Shown here: positions 34,706-44,126 of the stretch, piece after piece | How positions within the stretch are numbered: the stretch's first letter is position 1 | Layout: each line of letters starts with the position of its first letter | Assembly: GCA_938074045.1 (NCBI GenBank) | Contig: CALJGI010000006.1 | Location: 124,001-188,000 of the forward strand | Length of the DNA stretch: 64,000 nt | DNA from: an uncultured Halieaceae bacterium | Lineage (GTDB): Bacteria; Pseudomonadota; Gammaproteobacteria; Pseudomonadales; Halieaceae | Reading direction: 5' to 3' | The notes under the pieces: generated by a model | What the model saw: the letters and a program-made list of their open reading frames with translations, nothing else | Databases searched by the model: none | Told to the model about the DNA's origin: nothing | Program-made: the position numbers and the translations under genes

Positions 34706-35740
34706 TCAGTTCTTTATATCGCGCAGACGCTCCCGATATTTATTTCTGGCAAGTTGCTGCATGTCCTCAATGGTGTCACTTTCGTCCATGATTTCGCGGC
34801 CGAGCAAAGTCTCTACTGCATCTTCCAGCGTGACTATGCCCGCGGTTTGTCCGTACTCATCCTGCACCAGGAACATGTGTTCCCGTCTTTTGATAAATGT
34901 ATCAAGCAGGTGCAATACCGGGAGCTCCTCGGATACCGCATGCAGAGGCACGATAAAGCTCTCAAGGGTCTCATCACTCGCCCCTTCGCGTTCCGCTTCG
35001 AACAATCGGGGTTTGATCACGAGGCCGTTTATAGTGTCCAGATCACCCTCGTAAACGGGAAGGCGCGTAAACGGATCACCATCCAGTTCCGCCAACGCCT
35101 CCCCCAATTTTTGTGATACTTCCAGCGCTTTCACGACGGTACGTGGTGTCAGGATTTCTCCCGTACGCGTGCCGCGTAGCTGCAGAATATTCTCCATCAA
35201 CTCGCTTTCCTGCGGCCCCAATGCGCCCTCTCTGGCTCCCAGGCGCGCAAGGGAGGTCAGTTCTTCGCGACTGATGCTGGCAGCGTCGTCATGGGAGAAG
35301 GTTTTGGTCAGCTGTGCAGATAACCACACAAAGGGGAACAGCACCTTGATGAGAATCTGGATGATAATGGCCGCAGGTATGGCTAATTGCTTCCAGAACG
35401 TGGCACCGAGGGTTTTGGGGATGATTTCAGAAAAATACAGAATGGCCAGCGTTAGCAGGAATGCAATCAGCGATTCCCATTCCGCGCCAAATACGCGAAC
35501 TGCCTGCGCTCCCACACCAGCCGCACCCATGGTGTGGGCGAAGGTGTTGAGAATCAGTATGCTGGAAATCGACTGGTCGAGGTTATCGCGAACGGTTTTC
35601 AGCGCCTTTGCGCGTACCGGTTTATGCTGCAGTTGGCTTTCAACATATCCCGGGGTAATCGACAATAACACCGCCTCCAGCACGGAGCACAGAAAGGAAA
35701 TGCCGATGGCGATGAACAGATAAGTGAGTAGTAGGGTCAT
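34706..35740 (-). CDS. CNNM-domain (DUF21) and CBS-pair membrane protein, CorC/HlyC-like
   Basis: The 344-residue protein has a DUF21/CNNM membrane domain (about 1-170: AIGISFLCSVLEAVLLS, FSEIIPKTLG) and then a CBS pair (about 195-320: LTPRTVVKALEVS, VQDEYGQTAGIVTLEDAVE). Such proteins bind Mg-ATP and help Mg2+ or Co2+ export. The C-terminal CorC_HlyC domain is absent, so it is a short form. Its ATG overlaps the stop of the decayed prolyl oligopeptidase (ATGA). Confidence 0.92.
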   Translation of the reverse strand: MTLLLTYLFIAIGISFLCSVLEAVLLSITPGYVESQLQHKPVRAKALKTVRDNLDQSISSILILNTFAHTMGAAGVGAQAVRVFGAEWESLIAFLLTLAILYFSEIIPKTLGATFWKQLAIPAAIIIQILIKVLFPFVWLSAQLTKTFSHDDAASISREELTSLARLGAREGALGPQESELMENILQLRGTRTGEILTPRTVVKALEVSQKLGEALAELDGDPFTRLPVYEGDLDTINGLVIKPRLFEAEREGASDETLESFIVPLHAVSEELPVLHLLDTFIKRREHMFLVQDEYGQTAGIVTLEDAVETLLGREIMDESDTIEDMQQLARNKYRERLRDIKN

Positions 35741-36889
35741 TTGGGTGATAGGTGAGTGCTTTGAGTGGATTCTGGGCCGCCTAATTGACTCCGAAAATAG
35801 GCGTATTGTAGCGTTACGCTCTCAGCTGCCTGTGCCAGATTGCCCCCCGCCAAATGGCCACCCTCTATGCGTTCATAATAGTACATATCATGACCTTGCT
35901 CCTGTAATCGAGCAACAAATTTTTGCGCGTGGCCGGGATGACGGCGATCGTCCCGGGTGGAGGTGCAAATGTAGGCCCTGGGGTAGGTGGCTTCGGGGGT
36001 CAGGGCCTGGTAGGGGGAGTTCAACTGGCGTTAGCGACCAGCCCTCCGCTGCAAAGGTAGCGCGATAGATTGTACTGGCAACATTTTCTGAGGCGGCTAT
36101 GTACGCTGCATGTGCTGAAGTTGCGACATCCTGCAACGCGCTATTGGGATCCGGCGCATAAACCGTGTGAATTCTGCTCGGGGTCTCTCCGGCATGGGCT
36201 TCGCTGAGCGAGTAGGAAATCAGGCTGCCGCTGGGAAAGGATTGTTCCCCTGCTTTGGTGGTTATACTCCATGGTTCAGTCAGCGCGATCAGTGCCTCGC
36301 TATCGTGAAAACTTTTTAGCGCCGACATTAGCGGCGCGGGTAACCTGGTCAGTTCGCCATCGCGGCTGACATGGTATCTCTCCTGCTTAAAAAAAGACCG
36401 GGCCTGGACCAACGTGAGTTGTGTGCCGTCGAGGCTTCAAAGCGCTCAACAAACACCCCGGTTTCTTCGGTGTCTATTTCAAGCGAGACTTTAGATTCCG
36501 CAAAAGGGGTATCGCGTACCGGCAGCGAGGTGGTGCGCGGGTAGCCTGGTTACGCTGCCTTCACCTCTAGGGCGACTAAGCAGCAGGGTGTTTTCGTCCA
36601 GCGACGCAACCTCCTGCTTTGCCTCAGGGAGGTTAAACCGATAGTCCACGAATTGCTTCGTTGCCAGGTCATATTCCCTGTCGATGTCTTTCAGCCAGAG
36701 GTAGGGGACTGTCAATTGCGTTACCTTGTCGATGGCTAGTGTATCTTCCTTGGTGGTCGTCGAGCAGCCGAGGAAGTTCATGATGAGCAGTGTTGCCATG
36801 CAGCATTTTGCCGGCCCAGCCAAATGATAACCTCCCATCTGCCTATTCACAGTCCTCTTCCTCAGGCACGTTGGTCGCAGTCTGGTCAT
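35737..36889 (-). pseudogene. Decayed prolyl oligopeptidase (S9A-like)
   Basis: Minus-strand pieces in three frames make up an S9A protein: a lipoprotein-like N terminus with VPYLWLKDIDREYD, then (after a frameshift near 36540) RTTSLPVRDTPFAESKVSL, then (after another near 36420) QERYHVSRDGELTRLPAP up to GWSLTPVELP. Near 36020 the sequence jumps directly to NSPYQALTPEATYPRAYI and RDDRRHPGHAQ, the end of the peptidase domain. The block carrying the catalytic Ser (GGSNGG region, several hundred residues) is missing. Full S9A enzymes have about 700 residues. The gene is dead. Confidence 0.8.
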
Positions 36890-37057
36890 TTACTCTCTGG
36901 TAATCTCAGCGGTGAATCAAGTTATTTGTTGGTTTGGTTTGAGGGTTTATTGCATCATGAGACCCACCATGGCTACCGATGATGAATTGCACATTTTCGG
37001 AGTCTTTGAAAAGATGCCGTATCTCTCCTGGATCAGATCATTGACATACAGATCCCT

Positions 37058-37777
37058 ATGAATCGATATCTGCGATTAGTTCTGGTTGTAGTTGGCATAT
37101 TACTGCTGCTCAGCCTGTGGCCTGCCTGTCAGGTCTACGACGAGATGGAAAAGGCACAGTCCGATGATCCCACGGTCTGGGAGGATGATATCCGGGCTTT
37201 GGAGGCCAGTACCGCTGGCCCCGTGGGATCGGTGATCTTTACCGGAAGCTCCAGTATCCGACTGTGGCGCTCCCTGGCTGATGATATGGCGCCCCTGCCA
37301 GTTATCAGAAGAGGATTTGGCGGGGCAAAAATGGGAGATGCCGTGCATTATGCAAGCCGCCTGGTTGCCGCCGAAGCACCAGCGGCGATTGTGGTTTTTG
37401 TCGGTACCAACGACATTGTGCCGGGTAAGGTTAAGCCCTCTTCTGAACTGCTGCAGGATTATCGCAAACTGGTGTCTAATATCTGGCAAGTGCACAGCTC
37501 AGTGCCCATTTACTACATAGCGATCACACCCTCGCCGTCTCGTTGGTCGGTATGGGAACACGCTCAATCCACCAATGCCATGATCGCGGAGTACATAGCG
37601 TCGGAGTCCGGTTTGCATTACATAGACACCGGTCCCTTGCTACTGCATAACGGCGAGCCGAACCCGGACAATTATGTCTTTGATGGGCTTCACTTGAACG
37701 TCAATGGTTACGCCGTATGGACCAATGTGATCAGGAAGCGCCTGTTGGCAGATCTGCAGCGGCATGTAACTCCATAA
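37058..37777 (+). CDS. GDSL/SGNH-type esterase, N-terminally anchored or secreted
   Basis: The 239-residue protein has an N-terminal hydrophobic segment (about 5-22) and SGNH blocks: FTGSSSIRLW (block I, Ser65 the likely nucleophile), RGFGGAK (block II), GTND (block III) and DGLHLN (block V with the catalytic Asp/His). These fit acyl-esterases of the SGNH family. The 3' end overlaps that of the convergent NmrA-like gene by 47 bp. Confidence 0.88.
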   Translation: MNRYLRLVLVVVGILLLLSLWPACQVYDEMEKAQSDDPTVWEDDIRALEASTAGPVGSVIFTGSSSIRLWRSLADDMAPLPVIRRGFGGAKMGDAVHYASRLVAAEAPAAIVVFVGTNDIVPGKVKPSSELLQDYRKLVSNIWQVHSSVPIYYIAITPSPSRWSVWEHAQSTNAMIAEYIASESGLHYIDTGPLLLHNGEPNPDNYVFDGLHLNVNGYAVWTNVIRKRLLADLQRHVTP

Positions 37778-38645
37778 AGTATTCCTGCAGGGTCATCTTT
37801 CCCCGGGGTGGCCCGACCCCATCGATTTCCCCGGCGGTGACGATAAATTCTGCCAGGTCGCCAAACTGAGTCGATAGCAGGCCTATCAGCTGCACCAGAC
37901 CGCGGGCCAGCCATATCGGAATAACAGTGATTTTGGCGGGTTTCCCCACCACATCGAAGGCCAGCAAGGCCGCTTCGCGCTGCGTCATTATGTCGGGTCC
38001 GCCGGCCTCCACCTCCAGCTTCTCTCCCTCAGTTGTTTCAACGCAGACACGGGCCAGGTCAGCGCCGTGGATGGGACTCATTTTGTTGCTGCCATCCCCG
38101 ACCAGGTAGGCCCTGCCGCTCTTTGCCATATCGTACAAGGCACCCATGTCCGAAAAATAGCCGCAGGGTCGCACGATGCGAACCTGCAACCCGGATTGCT
38201 GTAGCTCGGCGACAACCTTTTCGTGAGCCTGGGTGATGGCCAGCTGCATGATGTTCTCGGCTCCCTGCATGGAAACGTAAGTAAAACCCTTTACCTCTGC
38301 AGCCGTGGCAAGATCGATGAGGTTTCTGTTGCACTGGTAGTCGACCTGTTCGAAGGTCAGCCCATCCCGCTGCCGGGAAATGCCAACGCTGGAGAACACC
38401 CAGTCAATATCGACCATCAATCCTTTCAGCGTCTCGGGCTCGGCCACTTTACCCACGAAGACTTCATCCATGTCCTCCCGGGATAGCGCAGGAGCAGTAA
38501 ATGGGCCGGGCAGGTAGAGGCGGTCCTCATCCCGGGTAAGTACGCGGACGTGATAGCCCGCTCTCTTGAATGCCAAAACGGCAAATTTGCCGAGGTATCC
38601 GGTAGCGCCTGCTATCAGAACGCGCTGTGGTCCATTTTCCGTCAT
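37731..38645 (-). CDS. NmrA-like NAD(P)-binding protein
   Basis: The ATG at 38645 is preferred, since the Rossmann start (RVLIAGATGYLGKF) follows closely; an upstream in-frame start at 38684 adds 13 residues. The protein (304 residues) is an atypical SDR of the NmrA/complex I NDUFA9-like type, with FTYVSMQGAENI and RPCGYFSDMG. The role may be a reductase or redox sensor. The 3' end overlaps the convergent GDSL gene; the 5' end is divergent from the SDR at 38802. Confidence 0.85.
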   Translation of the reverse strand: MTENGPQRVLIAGATGYLGKFAVLAFKRAGYHVRVLTRDEDRLYLPGPFTAPALSREDMDEVFVGKVAEPETLKGLMVDIDWVFSSVGISRQRDGLTFEQVDYQCNRNLIDLATAAEVKGFTYVSMQGAENIMQLAITQAHEKVVAELQQSGLQVRIVRPCGYFSDMGALYDMAKSGRAYLVGDGSNKMSPIHGADLARVCVETTEGEKLEVEAGGPDIMTQREAALLAFDVVGKPAKITVIPIWLARGLVQLIGLLSTQFGDLAEFIVTAGEIDGVGPPRGKMTLQEYFMELHAAADLPTGAS

Positions 38646-38801
38646 TCCGTCTCTCTGCGCTCCGGCTTTTATAGAGCTTATCACGCCTGTTTTACGGCGT
38701 GGCTATCAGGCAACCCAAAGGGCTATGATAGCCATGGGATTACGTGGCTGGAACAGCGGCCAGTGCGGTGCATTCGGGACTGAAAACAGGAGCTGACCGA
38801 A

Positions 38802-39635
38802 GTGGAATTGCGAGGGAAGGTAGCGGTGGTGACCGGGGCGGCCAGCGGGATTGGTCTGGCGACGGCAACCCGATTTTGCCAAGAGGGGATGAAGGTCGTT
38901 CTGGCCGATATTCAGGCCGATGCCCTTGATGCAACGGTGGATTCGCTGCAGCGGGCTGGGCACGATGTGGTGGGTGTCAAAACGGATGTCAGCCAGCGCG
39001 AACAGGTACAGCAGCTGGCGGACCAAAGCATGGCCGCTTATGGTCAGGTGAATATCGTGCACAACAATGCCGGGGTGGTTCGCGCCGGCAAGTTGGAGGA
39101 ACTGACCGACGCTGACTGGCAGTGGGTTCTGGGAGTTGATTTGTGGAGTGTTATTTATGGCGTCAGTATATTTTTACCGCTGGTGAAACAGGCCGGAGAA
39201 GGACACTTCATTAACACGGCATCGACTAATGGGTTGCAGGCATCCGGCCATATTGCACCCTACAGCGTGGCTAAATTTGGCGTGGTGGCGTTGACAGAAA
39301 CTCTGCGCATGGAACTGGATGAGGAAAACCTGGCTATCGGTGCGTCGGTGTTATGCCCGGGTGCGGTTCAGACTCGCATCTGCGAGAGTGATCGCAACCG
39401 ATTGGCCACCGGTGTACAAGATGCTGCGCCCTCGGAAACGGATGAAGCTTTTAAGGAAATGGCGGGGGCGATAGTTGGAGCCGGAATCGAACCTGCGCGT
39501 GTGGCGGGGATGATTGTAGACGCTATACACAGCAATGATTTCTGGATACTCACCCATCCCGAATGGAAGAATGTGATGCGGGGACGCATCGATGGTTTGC
39601 TAAACAATCAACTTGTCACGGGTTTTGGTGGCTAA
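38802..39635 (+). CDS. SDR-family oxidoreductase
   Basis: The GTG at 38802 follows AGGAG at reasonable spacing. The 277-residue SDR has TGAASGIG (11-18), NNAG (88-91) and the Ser141-Tyr154-Lys158 triad (APYSVAK). The sequence style is that of SDRs acting in steroid or fatty-acyl degradation. It begins a plus-strand run with an NTF2-like protein, a flavin oxidoreductase and a sulfatase, probably one operon. Confidence 0.93.
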   Translation: MELRGKVAVVTGAASGIGLATATRFCQEGMKVVLADIQADALDATVDSLQRAGHDVVGVKTDVSQREQVQQLADQSMAAYGQVNIVHNNAGVVRAGKLEELTDADWQWVLGVDLWSVIYGVSIFLPLVKQAGEGHFINTASTNGLQASGHIAPYSVAKFGVVALTETLRMELDEENLAIGASVLCPGAVQTRICESDRNRLATGVQDAAPSETDEAFKEMAGAIVGAGIEPARVAGMIVDAIHSNDFWILTHPEWKNVMRGRIDGLLNNQLVTGFGG

Positions 39636-39687
39636 GGTGATCAATGAAAAGAATCTAGGGATAAATTGAGATGAAGGAGTTAGCCCT

Positions 39688-40197
39688 ATGAACGAGCAGT
39701 TACAGGAACTGTTGGATCGCAAGGCCTGCGAAGACGTGCTGTTGCGTTACGGGCGGACGCTGGATTGGCTGGATGCAGAGGGGCAGCAGACGTGCTTCTG
39801 GCCGGATGCAGAAATCGACTACGGGTTTTTCAAAGGCAGCGGCGAGGACTGGGTACCGTTGGTGATGCAGGTAGAGGGAGCCTCTGCGCGACGCTGGCAT
39901 ATCTGCACAGGTATCCTGGTAGAAGTCAGTGGCGATAGCGCAAAAAGTGAGTGCTACGGACTGACGGTAGGCAGTACTGAATCTGAAGCGGGGGAAATCC
40001 ATGACACGTTGTTCGGTGGACGTTACCTCGACGAGTTTTCGAAACGCGGGGGCGAATGGCGAATCTCGAAAAGAGCCTATATTGCTGATTGGGCACACGG
40101 ATTTCCCGACGGCTTGCAAGGCCTGGCGGACAGTGGCTTTGTGCTGAACACCTTACAGATCGATAACGCTGGTCACCCGGCCTATAGACCCATGTAA
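39688..40197 (+). CDS. SnoaL/NTF2-like protein
   Basis: The 169-residue protein fits the SnoaL-like NTF2 fold: KACEDVLLRYGRTLDWLDAEG, then FWPDAEIDYGFFKGSG, RRWHICTGILVEV and strands with GGRYLDEF. Related proteins occur in aromatic and steroid degradation gene sets as dehydratases or hydratase-like enzymes. It lies 52 bp after the SDR and 38 bp before the flavin oxidoreductase. Confidence 0.8.
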   Translation: MNEQLQELLDRKACEDVLLRYGRTLDWLDAEGQQTCFWPDAEIDYGFFKGSGEDWVPLVMQVEGASARRWHICTGILVEVSGDSAKSECYGLTVGSTESEAGEIHDTLFGGRYLDEFSKRGGEWRISKRAYIADWAHGFPDGLQGLADSGFVLNTLQIDNAGHPAYRPM

Positions 40198-40235
40198 CGT
40201 GACAATCAATACAGCCTGAACACAGGGGAATCCAC

Positions 40236-42200
40236 TTGGTCTATCAACACCTGTTTACACCTCACACGATCAGGAATCTGGAGATTCGGAATCGCATTTA
40301 TTCCACCGGGCACCAGACCATTATGGCTGAGGGTGGCTCCCCGGGAGCTCGGATGGCTGCCTATCACGAGGCGCGAGCGCGGGGCGGCGCGGGGTTGATC
40401 ATTATGGAGTCATCCCGTCCTTACAGCGATGATGTATCAGCAAGCTATTACATCGATGCGAGTACGGATGATTGTATCCCCGGTTACCGAATGGTGGCGG
40501 AGGCGGTTCACAGGCATGGGTGCAAGGTATTCGCCCAGGTCAACCACGGCGGTCGGATCGCATACTCCCACGAAGGCAGATTGCAGGTACCCCATGGACC
40601 CTCCCTGGTACCTGATCATCGGTTTCACTGCATGCCACGGGTGATGAGTACGGATTATGTTCAGATTATTGTGCAGGCCTTCGCGCAAGCTGCCCGACGT
40701 ATCGTGGAAGCCGGGGTTGATGGTGTAGAACTGGTCGCCAGCCACGGCATGCTGATGGCACAGTTTTTGAATCCAGAGACTAATTTTCGCGACGACCAGT
40801 ATGGCGGTACTGATGAGAACCGCTTTCGGTTTGTCGCTGAATGCATCGCGGCTACGCGAGTGGCTATTGGGCCCGACAAGGTACTGGGAATGCGTATTTC
40901 GGCCGATGAGCACGAACCCGACGGGCTGGATACCGCCGCCTGGCTGAAAATCTGTCAGCGTATGGATCAGGAGCCTGAACTCGATTTTATCAACGTGACA
41001 GTAGGGTCAATGATGGGGCCCGGGGGATCCATTCATGTGGTTCCCCCGATGGAGATTGAACACGGCTATACCGCGCCCTCGGCGGGAAGTATCCGACAAG
41101 TGACCGACAAGACGGTGATGGTTGCCGGCCGTATCAATCAACCCCAATTAGCCGAACAAATTCTCGCCAATGGTCAAGCGGATATGTGTGGTATGACCCG
41201 GGCGATGATTTCTGATCCGGAGATGCCGAACAAGGCGCGCACCAATCGTGGGGAAGATATTCGGGCCTGTATCGGCTGCAATCAGGCCTGTATTGGTCAC
41301 TATCATATGGGGGAGCCCATCACCTGCATACAGAATCCGCTCAGTGGTCGGGAGTTGCAGCTGGGTACACACCCCCAAGCGCAAACTACAAGGCGAGTTC
41401 TGGTGATCGGTGCCGGCCCTGCCGGTATGAAAGCAGCCAGCGTCGCGGCGGAACGCGGCCACAGCGTCGTGTTGTGCGAAGCTACATCGCAACCGGGTGG
41501 TCAGGCCTTGCTGGCACAATTGATTCCGAATCGCTCTGAGTTCGGTGGAATCGTAGATAATCTGCGGCGGGAGCTGGAGAGGGCGGGTGTTGAGCTGCGT
41601 TTGAAAACCACCGTTACAGCATCCGTGATCGATGAGATCGATCCTGAGGTTGTGATACTCGCCACCGGAGCCATTCCTTTTCGGCCGGATGCAGATTTGC
41701 ACATGGAAATGTCCGATGACGTATCTGTGGTTGATGCCTGGCAGGTGCTGCGTGGCGAGGTTACGCCGGGTAAAAACGTGGTGATCGCCGATTGGCGCTG
41801 TGACTGGGTCGGTGTTGGATGCGCTGAAAAACTTGCCCGCGATGGCTGTGCGGTGAGGCTGTGTATAAACGGCGAAAATATCGGTCAGAATCTACAATTG
41901 TATTTACGTACCTACTGGGCCGGACGAATGCACAAATTGGGTATCGAGGTCATTCCCTATGCGCGATTGTTCGGCGCAGCGGGGGAGGATGTCTACTTTC
42001 ATCACAACGGTAGCGGTGAACCCATTGTCTGTGAACAGGTCGATACACTGGTGATGGCCCAGGGTCACAAGCCCAGAGTTGAGCTGGAAGCGGTGTTGTT
42101 GGAGAAAGGGATTGAAACGCACCTGATCGGCGATTGCCTCAGTCCGCGGTCGGCGGAGGAAGCCGTCTACGAGGGCATGATGACGGCCCGGGAAGTTTGA
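40236..42200 (+). CDS. NADH:flavin oxidoreductase, OYE barrel plus Fe-S and FAD/NAD(P) domain
   Basis: The 654-residue protein has an N-terminal old-yellow-enzyme barrel (FMN; VNHGGRIA, VELVASHGML), a Cys cluster CIGCNQAC...C for a [4Fe-4S] centre, and a C-terminal pyridine-nucleotide domain (VLVIGAGPAGMKAA). This layout is that of 2,4-dienoyl-CoA reductase and of N-methylproline/dimethylamine dehydrogenase-like enzymes. It starts at TTG (40236) with GGGGAA upstream. The NTF2-like, SDR and sulfatase neighbours suggest a catabolic operon. The natural substrate is not known. Confidence 0.92.
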   Translation: MVYQHLFTPHTIRNLEIRNRIYSTGHQTIMAEGGSPGARMAAYHEARARGGAGLIIMESSRPYSDDVSASYYIDASTDDCIPGYRMVAEAVHRHGCKVFAQVNHGGRIAYSHEGRLQVPHGPSLVPDHRFHCMPRVMSTDYVQIIVQAFAQAARRIVEAGVDGVELVASHGMLMAQFLNPETNFRDDQYGGTDENRFRFVAECIAATRVAIGPDKVLGMRISADEHEPDGLDTAAWLKICQRMDQEPELDFINVTVGSMMGPGGSIHVVPPMEIEHGYTAPSAGSIRQVTDKTVMVAGRINQPQLAEQILANGQADMCGMTRAMISDPEMPNKARTNRGEDIRACIGCNQACIGHYHMGEPITCIQNPLSGRELQLGTHPQAQTTRRVLVIGAGPAGMKAASVAAERGHSVVLCEATSQPGGQALLAQLIPNRSEFGGIVDNLRRELERAGVELRLKTTVTASVIDEIDPEVVILATGAIPFRPDADLHMEMSDDVSVVDAWQVLRGEVTPGKNVVIADWRCDWVGVGCAEKLARDGCAVRLCINGENIGQNLQLYLRTYWAGRMHKLGIEVIPYARLFGAAGEDVYFHHNGSGEPIVCEQVDTLVMAQGHKPRVELEAVLLEKGIETHLIGDCLSPRSAEEAVYEGMMTAREV

Positions 42201-42214
42201 ACGTGGAGTGTCAG

Positions 42215-43591
42215 ATGCAAGCGAATCACAGCGCCAGAGTTGGCTGCTCGACCAGAGGCAGGGTGCTTGCCCAGGTGCTGACGTTTTTCATCGCGTTGCT
42301 GGCGAATTTTGTTCAAGCCGCATCAGACACTCGTCCCAATATTGTCGTCATTCTCACTGATGATATGGGCTATGGCGATATAGGAGCATACGGCGCGACT
42401 CAGATACTCACCCCTCGTATTGACGCTCTGGCCAAATCCGGTGTTGTGTTTTCCAATGGTTATGCCAGTGCCAATGTGTGTACGCCATCGCGCGCGGGTT
42501 TACTGACCGGGCGCTACCCCATGCGGTCGGGGCTGGGTTGGAAAGTTATTGGGGCGCGGGATCAACGCAGTCTGCCCATGGTGGAGGAAACCCTGGCTGA
42601 GTTGGTCAAACGCGCTGGCTATCAGACGGGCATGGTGGGCAAGTGGCATCTGGGTAGATTCCCGGAGCATTTACCTCTCAAGCACGGTTTCGACTACTTT
42701 TACGGTGTCCCCCATAGCAACGACATGAATGACTTCGCGCTGTACGACGGCGAGCGGAAAATCGAACAACCCGTACAGCAGCGATCGCTGACCCGGCGAT
42801 ACACCAGGGCCGCCACAGACTTCATTACCAGGAACGCGGGACAACCGTTCTTTCTATACCTCGCCCATACCTTTCCTCATATTCCTCTGTTCGCGTCTGA
42901 GGATTTTGCGGGAAAATCCAATGCGGGCGTTTACGGTGACGTGGTGGAGGAAATTGACTGGAGCACCGGGAAAATTCTCGAAACGCTGGAAACCCACGGA
43001 CTACTGGCTAACACACTGGTAGTTTTCACCAGTGACAACGGACCGTTTTTTGAAGGCAGTACTCGAGGCTTGAAGGGTGGGAAAGGCAATTCCTGGGAAG
43101 GGGGTTACCGGGTGCCTTTTGTGGCGAGCTGGCCGGCGGTTATAGAGCCAGCCCAACATAGCGACAAACTGGTGGTTGGACTTGATCTGGTGCCCACAGT
43201 CGCTGATTTTCTAGGCATCCTGCCCCGGGCCGACATTCTTGATGGCGTGAGTTTGATGCCTTTGTTTGAGGATAAAGCCGAGGTGTGGGAGCGCTATTTT
43301 TACTATTTCAATAACGAAGCGGTAGTCGGTGTACGAGATCAACACTGGAAGTTTCTGACCAATAGTTATTACACCGGCAGCATAGGCGCGTTCGAAAAAT
43401 TTGATCAGCTGCCGGGATTTGCCGCCTCTTATGATTTGTTGTTCAGCGCGCAGGGCGTGGATGGAGAATCCTATAGCTTGGCGGACCGACATCCAAAGGT
43501 TCTGCAACAAATGAAGGTGGAGCTAAAAAAGGTCAGGCGGGAATTCGATTCACTTCGAACACGGCCGCCTGAGCCTACCTACCCAGAATAA
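42215..43591 (+). CDS. Secreted arylsulfatase-like sulfatase
   Basis: The ATG at 42215 (GGAG upstream) gives 458 residues with a signal peptide (VLTFFIALLANFVQA). The type I sulfatase core is clear: PNIVVILTDDMGYGDIGAYG, and formylglycine Cys89 in CTPSR. KWHLGRF and FTSDNGPFFE carry further active-site residues. It is likely periplasmic and desulfates a carbohydrate or aryl sulfate; the cysteine must be converted to formylglycine. It ends the plus-strand group begun at 38802. Confidence 0.93.
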   Translation: MQANHSARVGCSTRGRVLAQVLTFFIALLANFVQAASDTRPNIVVILTDDMGYGDIGAYGATQILTPRIDALAKSGVVFSNGYASANVCTPSRAGLLTGRYPMRSGLGWKVIGARDQRSLPMVEETLAELVKRAGYQTGMVGKWHLGRFPEHLPLKHGFDYFYGVPHSNDMNDFALYDGERKIEQPVQQRSLTRRYTRAATDFITRNAGQPFFLYLAHTFPHIPLFASEDFAGKSNAGVYGDVVEEIDWSTGKILETLETHGLLANTLVVFTSDNGPFFEGSTRGLKGGKGNSWEGGYRVPFVASWPAVIEPAQHSDKLVVGLDLVPTVADFLGILPRADILDGVSLMPLFEDKAEVWERYFYYFNNEAVVGVRDQHWKFLTNSYYTGSIGAFEKFDQLPGFAASYDLLFSAQGVDGESYSLADRHPKVLQQMKVELKKVRREFDSLRTRPPEPTYPE

Positions 43592-43643
43592 TGTGGCCGC
43601 GAAACAAGCGGCTGGCTAGCCTTGGCGGCTGTGATGTGCGTGA

Positions 43644-44024
43644 TCAGCGCACTCGGTGCAGTGCACATATCTTGTTACCTGCGGGATCCCGCAGGTACGC
43701 CAGGTACAAAACGCCCGCCGCCCCTTCGCGCTCGCCGGGCGGATCTTCACAGGTAGTTCCGCCATTGGCGAGGCCTGCGGCGTGCCAGGCATTGGCTTCC
43801 TCTGGACCGGCGACGGCAAAACCTACGGTACTGCCATTGCCTGCACTGGCTGGTTCTCCATTAATGGGAACACTGATGGAAAAGATGCCGGTTTCGGTGA
43901 AGTAAAAACACCGTCCCTTGTCATCAATCACTCCGGGTTCATGTCCCAACGTGCCCAGAACTTCGTCGTAGAACTTTTTTGATTCTTCGATGCTGTTGGC
44001 ACCTACCATGATATGGCTGAACAT
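43644..44024 (-). CDS. VOC-family (glyoxalase-like) protein
   Basis: The 126-residue protein has the vicinal-oxygen-chelate pattern: FSHIMVGANSIEESKKFYDEVL, GRCFYFTET and the paired LRDPAGNKICALHR end. Such proteins isomerise or cleave small metal-bound substrates. It is the last gene of the 48.5-43.6 kb minus-strand group, 102 bp after the second acyl-CoA dehydrogenase. Confidence 0.88.
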   Translation of the reverse strand: MFSHIMVGANSIEESKKFYDEVLGTLGHEPGVIDDKGRCFYFTETGIFSISVPINGEPASAGNGSTVGFAVAGPEEANAWHAAGLANGGTTCEDPPGEREGAAGVLYLAYLRDPAGNKICALHRVR

Positions 44025-44126
44025 TGTTACTTCCTCCAGTTACGCACCACCGGTGCAATGAAACAGACCTTTGTCTGCCCTTTGAAATACAAATCTGTGT
44101 GTTTAGTTACGACGCAAATTTGAGAA

